Of a stretch of 5,306 nt of DNA, positions 1 through 5,306 are shown piece after piece. Position numbers and translations under genes: made by a program. Position 1 is the first letter of the stretch, and every line of letters begins with the position of its first letter. The stretch spans positions 1 to 5,306 of the forward strand of contig JASHTR010000283.1 of assembly GCA_030040455.1 (NCBI GenBank), given 5' to 3'. The notes under the pieces are model-generated. The model searched no databases, had not been told where the DNA came from, and saw only the letters and a list, made by a program, of their open reading frames with translations. Source of the DNA: Terriglobia bacterium. Its GTDB lineage: Bacteria; Acidobacteriota; Terriglobia; UBA7540.

Positions 1-1166
1 CGCGCCAGCCCGTTGATGATCTCCTCGGCGAGGCCGTCGCTGAAGTACTCCTGCTCCTTGTCCGGGCTCATGTTGGTGAAGGGCAAGACGGCAATCGAGG
101 GTTGCTGATGCGCCAGCTTGGTGCGATTTCGGCGCGGAGATGTTCGCGGCTGAGCGAGGGCTTCGAGGCGCAACACAACTTCAGAAGACGCGGGGCGATC
201 CGCCGCCGATTTGCTGAGCATGATACGCAACAGATGGTCGAGTTCGCGGGGAACAGCTTGTCCTTGACCCGGCAAAGGAGGCGCCTCCAGTCCCTGGATC
301 AACCGAGTTGTGGCGCCGGCCGACTCGGCGCGGAACGGGTTTGCTCCCGATGCCAGCTCGTATAACACGACGCCAAGGGAGAAGATATCGCTCGCGGCGG
401 TGATGGCCTGTTGTAGAACCTGCTCGGGTGACATGTATCCAAGGGTACCCAGAGCCAACTCATCGTCTGCCCTGTCGGCTCCGACCTGCCGGGCGAGTCC
501 GAAGTCGAGAACCTTGATGTACCCGTCGGGGCGGAGCATCAGATTGTCCGGTTTAATGTCCCGATGGACGATGCCGTGGGCGTGCGCAGCGGCCAGGGCG
601 CGGGCGATCTGCCCTCCCCAGAGAGCCAGCTTCCCTAATGGCTGAGCTGTGCCGCAAAAATGACGCAAAGAGGTTCCCGTCACCAGCTCCATGGCTATTG
701 CCACCGTGGGTCCGGAGCGAATCACCTCGTACACAGTGACGATGTTCGGATGGTTCAGGGCCGAGGCGGCCTGCGCCTCGCGAATGAATCGTTCGGAGCT
801 GGAAGCCTCAGCCTCGTGTGCGATCACCTTCAGGGCGACTTCGCGATTCAACTCGGGGTCGTGGGCGGAATAGACCATGCCCATTCCGCCCCGGCCGACA
901 ATACCGGTGATGACAAAACGGCCGAGCGCAGCGCCTTTCGGCAGGCTGCTGAAGGGTGAAGCGGCGGCGAGACCCTCGGAATGCGCGGGTTCGGGAAACG
1001 CCCCCAAATCCGCGGCAGCCTCCATTTCGTCCAGCATTGCCAGCACTTTGCCGGCGATTTCCACGTCCGGCGCCGTAGCGTGGACATATTGCGACCGCTC
1101 CGGCTCGCCGAGAGGGGCGGCGGCCTCATAGATCGCGTAAGCCAATTGCCAGTGCTCGTCCGTCAC
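1..1166 (-). CDS. Ser/Thr protein kinase with TolB/FlgO-like domain (3' end outside window)
   Basis: Hanks-type Ser/Thr kinase, predicted to phosphorylate protein Ser/Thr using ATP. The window holds 388 codons from GTG 1166. Residues 1-71 form a short N-terminal module nearly identical to that of the upstream kinase. The kinase domain spans about 82-340: glycine loop GRGGMGMV (91-98), catalytic Lys113 in VALK, helix-C Glu130, HRDIKPDN (Asp203, Asn208), DFG (221-223) and SPE (246-248). After a basic linker ([11 protein letters not shown]) a TolB/FlgO-like domain begins at about 357 ([12 protein letters not shown], then [11 protein letters not shown]). In this family that domain is often followed by TPRs, which would lie outside the window. 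No transmembrane helix separates kinase and TolB-like parts, so I infer a cytoplasmic protein. GTG 1166 is chosen because GGGGAGG sits 8 nt upstream, it overlaps the preceding stop as GTGA, and the frame has no other usable start back to its upstream stop. The activation segment lacks Ser/Thr before the GT of GTLGYMSPE. Family is secure; substrate and stimulus are unknown. Confidence 0.9.
   Translation of the reverse strand, partial: MTDEHWQLAYAIYEAAAPLGEPERSQYVHATAPDVEIAGKVLAMLDEMEAAADLGAFPEPAHSEGLAAASPFSSLPKGAALGRFVITGIVGRGGMGMVYSAHDPELNREVALKVIAHEAEASSSERFIREAQAASALNHPNIVTVYEVIRSGPTVAIAMELVTGTSLRHFCGTAQPLGKLALWGGQIARALAAAHAHGIVHRDIKPDNLMLRPDGYIKVLDFGLARQVGADRADDELALGTLGYMSPEQVLQQAITAASDIFSLGVVLYELASGANPFRAESAGATTRLIQGLEAPPLPGQGQAVPRELDHLLRIMLSKSAADRPASSEVVLRLEALAQPRTSPRRNRTKLAHQQPSIAVLPFTNMSPDKEQEYFSDGLAEEIINGLA
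954..1139 (-). repeat. 186-bp direct repeat, copy 1 (N-terminal codons of the TolB-type kinase)
   Basis: This stretch encodes residues 10-71 of the second kinase (from [18 protein letters not shown] to SEGLAAASP). It aligns without gaps to 5120-5305, with 9 mismatches by my manual count, about 95% identity. Six mismatches are silent and three change residues (Pro18/Ser, Val35/Gly, Asp46/Gly, this copy first). Similarity stops abruptly after TCACCC, just before the kinase domain. Confidence 0.9.
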
Positions 1167-1353
1167 AGCCCCGGCCTCCCCGCCAAGGCTTCCTCCAGCC
1201 AGTTTCGGGCGAAGCTCCAGTGGCGGGCAACGGTAGCGGTGCCGCAGCCCGGCACTCTCAAGATTTCTGCGAAGTTGCGCCGGCAGTTTGCCACCGCCGA
1301 GGACCCTTCAGAAGAGCCGCTATTTCCCGTTCCCAGGCTGGAATCCCCAGCAT
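1163..1353 (-). pseudogene. Broken small HTH / ECF sigma region-4-like gene
   Basis: Two overlapping short frames fill the space before the second kinase gene. The first opens at ATG 1353 (MLGIPAWEREIAALLKG) and stops after 31 codons at 1258. The second ends at TGA 1163 and carries FAEILRVPGCGTATVARHW followed by SFARNWLEEAL. The latter resembles the C-terminal DNA-binding helices (region 4) of ECF sigma factors of the kind often placed before Acidobacteriota kinase genes, which typically end in a 'RHW.FARAWL' helix. Joined by a one-base shift upstream of 1260 they would make a protein of about 63 residues. Its start would overlap the stop of the upstream small gene (TGATG) and its stop overlaps the next start (GTGA). 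It may be a frameshifted small HTH protein, or only the 3' stub of a duplicated full sigma gene. The sigma resemblance comes from reading the motif, not from a search. No region 2 is present. Confidence 0.5.
1175..1181 (-). promoter_or_regulatory. Shine-Dalgarno site of the TolB-type kinase gene
   Basis: On the minus strand GGGGAGG lies 8 nt before GTG 1166. It sits inside the last codons of the preceding remnant gene, whose TGA stop overlaps the GTG. This supports a GTG start and translational coupling to whatever was translated upstream. Confidence 0.6.
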
Positions 1354-1463
1354 CACAACACTGGCGCAATCCTAGCAACCAAATGCCAAAGGAGTGCGCC
1401 GCAGGCGATTAACAGGATTTTCAGGTAAGTTGCCGGGCTCGTGCTCCACCGATCAATTGCCAT
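1353..1463 (-). CDS. Possible small single-pass membrane protein (36 aa)
   Basis: A 36-codon frame runs from ATG 1463 to TGA 1353. It has a polar N-terminus (MAIDRWSTSPATY) followed by a hydrophobic stretch (about residues 14-30, LKILLIACGALLWHLVA) that could be one membrane helix, and a short tail RIAPVL. GAGGTG lies 8 nt before the ATG, and the gene begins 25 nt after the stop of the TPR gene. Its stop overlaps the next ATG (TGATG), which suggests operon-like coupling. I do not recognise a family. It could also be chance coding or part of the decayed stretch beside it. A link to the kinases rests only on position. Confidence 0.35.
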   Translation of the reverse strand: MAIDRWSTSPATYLKILLIACGALLWHLVARIAPVL

Positions 1464-1471
1464 CTCATCTA

Positions 1472-1485
1472 CACCTCGCCCGAGG
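1472..1485 (-). promoter_or_regulatory. RBS of the small membrane ORF within a short palindrome
   Basis: Minus-strand CCTCGGGCGAGG (1485-1474) is a perfect palindrome beginning three bases after the upstream TAA (1491-1489). Its right arm GAGG, extended to GAGGTG, is the only Shine-Dalgarno-like sequence for ATG 1463. A four-pair stem with a GGGC loop could hide it. There is no T-tract, so it is unlikely to be an intrinsic terminator. The stem is short and the role is inferred. Confidence 0.25.
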
Positions 1486-1488
1486 TTC

Positions 1489-2214
1489 TTATGACATTCG
1501 CGCCAGCCTCTGCCACGCCAGCCGAGCATACAGTGCAAGGCCGATCTTATCACTCGCGGCGATGGACTCCTTGAGCATCGCTTTGGCAGCGTCGACGTCT
1601 TCGGGATTTCCGCGCTCAGCGAGCATGTCCGCATACCAGTAGCGGGCGATCGGCTGTGCGGTCAGGTACGGTACTGCCTCCATACGCGCGATCGCAGCGC
1701 GATGGTGCTCTTCGGCACGACTCCAGTTTCTATTGCAGGCCGCCGCAATCCCTGCCGAGGTGCCGGCGGGAAACCCGTGAAGGCCACAGTCCCACTCGGC
1801 GGCGACCTTCTCCGCCTCCGCCTGGAAACGTCCGGCCTCTTCCCGTCGCCCGCCGAGGCAGAGCGCTTCCGTACTGCTGAGAACGGCGTGCCACGCCCCG
1901 CTCCCCCGGCTGGTTCCTGGCCGAGGCAGGAATCGCATCGCGGCATTGCAGGCATTCGCCGCGCCCTCCATCTGAGCCGCAGTCATGCCCAAAGCCAGCA
2001 GTCCCTCCGGGAAACCACTGAAATGGGTTGCATGGCCGGAAGCTGCTTTGGTCAGCAGCGAGAGCCCCTCATCGGTCTGGCCTCGATAGAGAAGGATGCA
2101 ACCCAAGACCGTTTCGATGAGGAAGATCCATCCAAGTTGACAGGACTCCCCAAACGCCAGGGCTTCTCTAGCCGCTCGTTCGCTGCCCTCAAGGTCCCCT
2201 CGGGCAAGGTACAC
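1489..2214 (-). CDS. TPR tail of the upstream kinase, separated by a frameshift
   Basis: This frame encodes 241 residues if read from GTG 2214 and ends at TAA 1489. It is alpha-helical and Ala/Leu/Glu-rich with degenerate tetratricopeptide units, such as VYLARGDLEGSERAAREAL at the start and a later unit around NWSRAEEHHRAAIARM. The first helix completes the TPR left unfinished by the kinase-ATPase frame that stops at 2189, and the two frames overlap by 26 nt. GTG 2214 has only a weak purine-rich stretch upstream, and the frame is closed by a TAG at 2248-2250. I therefore judge it the C-terminal part of the same protein, not an independent gene. TPRs typically mediate protein-protein contacts, here probably controlling or localising the ATPase and kinase modules. 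Independent translation, or programmed frameshifting, cannot be excluded from sequence alone. Confidence 0.8.
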   Translation of the reverse strand: MYLARGDLEGSERAAREALAFGESCQLGWIFLIETVLGCILLYRGQTDEGLSLLTKAASGHATHFSGFPEGLLALGMTAAQMEGAANACNAAMRFLPRPGTSRGSGAWHAVLSSTEALCLGGRREEAGRFQAEAEKVAAEWDCGLHGFPAGTSAGIAAACNRNWSRAEEHHRAAIARMEAVPYLTAQPIARYWYADMLAERGNPEDVDAAKAMLKESIAASDKIGLALYARLAWQRLARMS

Positions 2215-5200
2215 TCCCGCCCGCGCCCCGGAGCGCGCAAGACTTCGCTACGTCGTGTCCAACCTGCCCTGCGCGCGGGATGGTGTCCTCTATCAGTCTC
2301 TCCGCTTCCGCCGGCCGGCCGCACTGGAGCGGCGGCCAATAAAGTCCGATGGCAACATCGACGAGAGACCACAGATCGCCCGATTCTTCAAATCTCCGGG
2401 CTGCCTTTCGCGCGGCTGCTTCGCAGAGATCCAACTGACCTGCTTCAAAGTGAGTATACATTTCCTGCTCAGCCACGAAGCCAATGACGCTGGGCGTCAA
2501 CTCATGATCGGAAATCTTGCGAAGTTCCTCGACAAACTCGAGCCCCCTATCGATTTCACCCATCGAGGCGGCGCTATTGGCTTGCATCGCCAACACCAGG
2601 CATCGGATGGAAGCCGGGGCATCCTTAGCGTGTTGAGCAGCGCGATCGACAACCGCCCTCACCTCCTGCAATTGCCTGGTCCGCATATGGATAATCGCGA
2701 GCGGGGCGCAGGTCTCAACGAACTGTACGTCATCGCCCAGCAAGTCGAAAAGGGTGAGCGCGCGCTCGTACTCCTGAACGGCTTCCTGTTTCTGCGACAG
2801 GCTCCAGAGCGCCGCGGCGCGCTGAGCCCGGAGTCCGGCGGCGCGCGCCGTTCGCTCATTGTCGAGCAGGGAAACGGCATTGTCCAAGTGATCGAGAGCC
2901 TCTTCGTGAGCGGCCGTCCTGCTCGCCTGCCTCGCGGCCTCCGAAAGGAAACGGATGGTTCTTTCCTGATCCACGCACGATCCCGCCTGGTACAGATGAT
3001 GCGCCAGAGCGGAGACGTGCGCGTCAATGCGGGCTCCGTATACCCGCTCCATCACGTCCGCCACCCGCGCATGCAGCCTCTGACGACGGGGCAACGACAG
3101 CGTCTCAGAGAGCGTCTGCCGAACCAGCTCATGGACGAAGCGATACCGGGTCTGGCGGCCTTTCCCTTCCGTCTCCACCAGGTGTGCACGTTCCGCTTCC
3201 TCGACGGCCTCCAAAGCCGCGTCGGGCCGCGCCTTCTCCAGGTCCTCCAGCAGTTCCAGCGGGAACACCCGGCCGATCACGGCGGCGGTCGTCAGGATTC
3301 GCCGCGTGTCCTCGCTCAGCCGCTCCAGGCGCCGCCCCAGCACCAGCCGCACGCCTTCCGGAACCTGCAGTTGGTCCACGCGGAGACTCGGGCGGAACGC
3401 GCCCTTTTCGTCGAATAGCTTCCCTTCTTCCGCCAAATGACGGAATACCTCTTCGACGAAAAACGGATTGCCTTCGGTCTCTTCGAACACCACGCGCGCC
3501 AGCGACGGCGGCGGCTTCCGCGAACTGAGCGCCACCAGCATCTGCTCCACTCCGGCCACCGGCAAACGCGGCAGTAAAATGCGGGTTGCGAGCTTTTGCC
3601 GCAACAAAGACTCCAGCCTCCTGGCGAACGGCCACCCGGCCTCCAAATCCACGTCGCGATACGTGCCGATCATCAACATTGCTGTTCCCGCTACCCACTG
3701 CGCTAGATGATGCAGCAGTAACAGTGTCGCCTCATCGGCCCATTGCAGATCTTCAAACAACGCCACCATCGGCGTCAGCCGCGCCGAGCGCTCCACGAAC
3801 TCACGATACGCGTTAAACAGGAATCGTCGTTGTTGTTCTGGCGGTAACCCCAGCGGCGGGGGGATGTCGGGAAACATCCGTCGCAACTCGGGCATCAGCC
3901 TGGCCACTTCCGGTGCGTTGTCGCCGAGGGCGTGGCGGAATGTATCGAGCGGGATGCTTCGGGCGCTGTGTTCTAGCATTTCAACAAACGGCGCATAGGG
4001 AGGGGAACCCTCCATCTCGTAGCAGTGGCCGGTAACTGCAAACGCTCCACGCAAGCGCGCGGCATCCAGCAAGGCGGAAGCCAGGTGGGTTTTGCCGATG
4101 CCCGGTTCTCCACCGATCATGATCAGCGAGCCGCCCCCGGCGAGAGCTTCTTCCAGTTGCCGCGTCAACTGCTTCAGCTCCGCGTCGCGCCCGATCGGCG
4201 GGATGCGATCCGACGGATGCTTCTCTGATAGGATCGTTGCGGCACGGGCTTCTGATGAAGCGGCGAGCCCTGCCAGGTCGGCGCGCACGTCTGCGATGGA
4301 CGCGTAGCGCTCCGCGGCGTCTTTGGCGAGCATGCGCCGGGCCATGACGACCAACCCGCGAACTGTCACACCCGGTTGGATACCGCTGCCGAAATCGGGC
4401 GAATCACGAAGCACGGCGGCCAGGGTCTCTACAGTAGATGCTCTGCGGAACGGATGCCGGCCGCTGACCATCTCCGCCAGAATCACGCCGAAGGAAAACA
4501 CGTCGGAGCGTACATCCAGCGTCAGGCCTTTCACTTGCTCTGGTGACATGTAGTCGGGCGTGCCGAGAATGGTTCCCGGCGCCGTCAAGTGCGCGCCGTC
4601 CACGTCTAGAGAGGTTGCGGGGTTGCCGGCCGACGGCCGATCTGCGATCCGCTTGGCGAGACCGAAGTCCATGACCTTCACGTGACCCTGCTGCGTGAGC
4701 ATAATATTCGAGGGCTTCAGGTCGCGGTGCAGAAACTCCCCAACGTGAGCTTCTTGTAAGGCTTCGGCGATCTCCCCAGCCACGCACAGCGTCTCGCAGA
4801 GAGGCATACGGCCGTGCTGTAGGCGGCGCTGCAAAGTTTCTCCGGCGATATATTCCATCACCAGAAATAACGCGTCGCCGTCTTCGCCGATTTCGAAGAT
4901 TTTGCAAATATACGGATGATCGAGCGCGGCAGCGGCCATTGCCTCGCGGCGCAAGCGTTCGCGCGCGAGCGGGTCGGAGGCCATTTCGGGCGGCAGGAGC
5001 TTAATGGCGACCTGGCGATCGAGCCGTGGGTCGCGGGCACGATACACAACGCCCATGCCCCCCTCACCAATACGAGCAAGGATTTCATACGGACCCAACC
5101 GAGATCCGGCAGCTAGCGAGGGTGAAGCGGCGGCGAGACCCTCGGAATGCGCGGGTTCGGGAAACGCCCCCAAATCGGCGGCAGCCTCCATTTCGCCCAG

Positions 5201-5306
5201 CATCGCCAGCACTTTGCCGGCGATTTCCCCGTCCGGCGCCGTTGCGTGGACATATTGCGACCGCTCCGGTTCGCCGAGAGAGGCGGCGGCTTCGTAGATC
5301 GCGTAC
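2189..5306 (-). CDS. Ser/Thr kinase-STAND ATPase-TPR signalling protein (start outside window, frameshifted 3' end)
   Basis: Giant signalling protein; residues are numbered from the in-frame ATG at 5212. The kinase domain (about 41-315) has glycine loop IGEGGMGVV (48-56), Lys71 in VAIK, HRDLKPSN (162-169), DFG (182-184) and SPE (223-225), with a Thr/Ser-containing activation segment. An AAA_16/STAND-type ATPase follows from IGRDAEL (340): Walker A GGEPGIGKT (367-375), Walker B region ALFEDLQWAD (484-493), GTYRDVDL (516-523) and the characteristic GNPFFVEE (581-588). TPR-like helices start at about 750. This is a known architecture in which a kinase is fused to a nucleotide-switch ATPase and a TPR scaffold. 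No membrane helix is seen, so it is probably cytoplasmic. ATG 5212 is not the true start: the frame stays open to the window edge, and the paralogue aligns this Met with its codon 44, which puts the start near 5341. The reading frame ends early with PRGP and TGA 2189, where TPR homology switches frame. Ligand and substrate are unknown. Confidence 0.9.
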   Translation of the reverse strand, partial: YAIYEAAASLGEPERSQYVHATAPDGEIAGKVLAMLGEMEAAADLGAFPEPAHSEGLAAASPSLAAGSRLGPYEILARIGEGGMGVVYRARDPRLDRQVAIKLLPPEMASDPLARERLRREAMAAAALDHPYICKIFEIGEDGDALFLVMEYIAGETLQRRLQHGRMPLCETLCVAGEIAEALQEAHVGEFLHRDLKPSNIMLTQQGHVKVMDFGLAKRIADRPSAGNPATSLDVDGAHLTAPGTILGTPDYMSPEQVKGLTLDVRSDVFSFGVILAEMVSGRHPFRRASTVETLAAVLRDSPDFGSGIQPGVTVRGLVVMARRMLAKDAAERYASIADVRADLAGLAASSEARAATILSEKHPSDRIPPIGRDAELKQLTRQLEEALAGGGSLIMIGGEPGIGKTHLASALLDAARLRGAFAVTGHCYEMEGSPPYAPFVEMLEHSARSIPLDTFRHALGDNAPEVARLMPELRRMFPDIPPPLGLPPEQQRRFLFNAYREFVERSARLTPMVALFEDLQWADEATLLLLHHLAQWVAGTAMLMIGTYRDVDLEAGWPFARRLESLLRQKLATRILLPRLPVAGVEQMLVALSSRKPPPSLARVVFEETEGNPFFVEEVFRHLAEEGKLFDEKGAFRPSLRVDQLQVPEGVRLVLGRRLERLSEDTRRILTTAAVIGRVFPLELLEDLEKARPDAALEAVEEAERAHLVETEGKGRQTRYRFVHELVRQTLSETLSLPRRQRLHARVADVMERVYGARIDAHVSALAHHLYQAGSCVDQERTIRFLSEAARQASRTAAHEEALDHLDNAVSLLDNERTARAAGLRAQRAAALWSLSQKQEAVQEYERALTLFDLLGDDVQFVETCAPLAIIHMRTRQLQEVRAVVDRAAQHAKDAPASIRCLVLAMQANSAASMGEIDRGLEFVEELRKISDHELTPSVIGFVAEQEMYTHFEAGQLDLCEAAARKAARRFEESGDLWSLVDVAIGLYWPPLQCGRPAEAERLIEDTIPRAGQVGHDVAKSCALRGAGGSVPCPRGP
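2226..2229 (-). other. Probable frameshift site (GGGG run) in the TPR region
   Basis: The kinase-ATPase frame is TPR-like up to KSCALR, then gives GAGGSVPCPRGP and stops. Removing one G from the minus-strand GGGG run at 2229-2226 gives CALRARAGVYLARGDLEG, a smooth TPR helix leading into the downstream frame. Both frames are open only between about 2247 and 2192, so the indel must lie there. Other G-runs in that interval are possible but fit the repeat less well. It could be a mutation, a sequencing error or, less likely, programmed slippage. Confidence 0.7.
5120..5305 (-). repeat. 186-bp direct repeat, copy 2 (N-terminal codons of the STAND-type kinase)
   Basis: Partner of 954-1139, in the same orientation and about 4.2 kb away. 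It encodes the N-terminal module of the first kinase, and the window ends inside it, so the repeat may extend further right into that gene's start and into any gene before it. The module's pattern ([13 protein letters not shown], then [16 protein letters not shown]) matches the short helical segment often found before the kinase domain in Acidobacteriota and Planctomycetota kinases. Confidence 0.9.

Noticed and set aside
848..1129. Minus-strand 93-codon frame starting [12 protein letters not shown]
   Set aside because: It overlaps the second kinase in the wrong frame. The kinase frame from GTG 1166 carries the glycine loop and the N-terminal module.
1308..1333. Minus-strand GGAAC-N16-TCTGA, resembling an ECF-type promoter
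   Set aside because: The spacing is slightly short for the RpoE/AlgU-type pattern, the -35 lacks the usual T residues after GGAAC, and it lies within the broken gene. A single match of this quality is easily due to chance.
1702..2487. Plus-strand open frame of 261 codons
   Set aside because: It is antisense to the TPR tail, with Arg/Pro-rich low-complexity composition and no family signature, so it is a shadow of the minus-strand gene.
2255..3418. Plus-strand open frame of 387 codons
   Set aside because: It lies antisense to the ATPase/TPR coding region and has no recognisable domain. Long antisense open frames are expected opposite GC-rich genes, and the minus strand has clear motifs.
3129..3698. 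Minus-strand open frame of 189 codons in another frame
   Set aside because: It is Gly/Arg/Ala-rich translation inside the ATPase region, where the main frame carries the GNPFF motif and flanking helices.
5210..5212. ATG 5212 as the start of the first kinase
   Set aside because: The frame is open and conserved upstream to the window edge ([18 protein letters not shown]). The paralogue's matching Met is its codon 44, so the true start lies outside the window.

Overview
The window is GC-rich bacterial DNA, and every gene I can support lies on the minus strand. Two features point to an Acidobacteriota genome of the Solibacter/Bryobacter kind: very large multidomain Hanks-type Ser/Thr kinases carried side by side, and a sigma-region-4-like fragment translationally coupled to one of them. 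This is an inference from gene style; no marker gene is present.

In the direction of transcription (right to left), the first gene is a giant signalling protein whose start lies just beyond base 5306. It has a short N-terminal module, a protein kinase domain, a STAND/AAA_16-type ATPase and a long TPR tail. Its frame breaks near 2226-2229, so the TPR tail continues in another frame to the stop at 1489. One extra G in a G-run explains the break. Uncorrected, the gene reads as a kinase-ATPase ending at 2189 plus a separate 241-residue TPR protein. Corrected, and with the start inferred from its paralogue, it would be about 1283 residues.

The 322 bases between the two large genes (1167-1488) hold a possible 36-residue single-membrane-segment protein (1353-1463) and the broken remains of a small helix-turn-helix or sigma-region-4-like gene (1163-1353). 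The remnant overlaps its neighbours by TGATG upstream and GTGA downstream, as in a coupled operon. No convincing terminator or promoter is visible.

The second large gene starts at GTG 1166 and runs off the left edge. It encodes another Hanks kinase that passes, without a membrane segment, into a TolB/FlgO-like domain.

The most notable structure is a 186-bp direct repeat. The N-terminal codons of both kinases (954-1139 and 5120-5305) differ at only 9 positions, with no indels, and similarity stops abruptly before two clearly divergent kinase domains. This suggests a recent duplication or conversion that put the same N-terminal module on two different kinase/output architectures. No wholly new system is evident. 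The region is a mosaic signalling locus with two probable frame breaks that could be real decay or sequence error.
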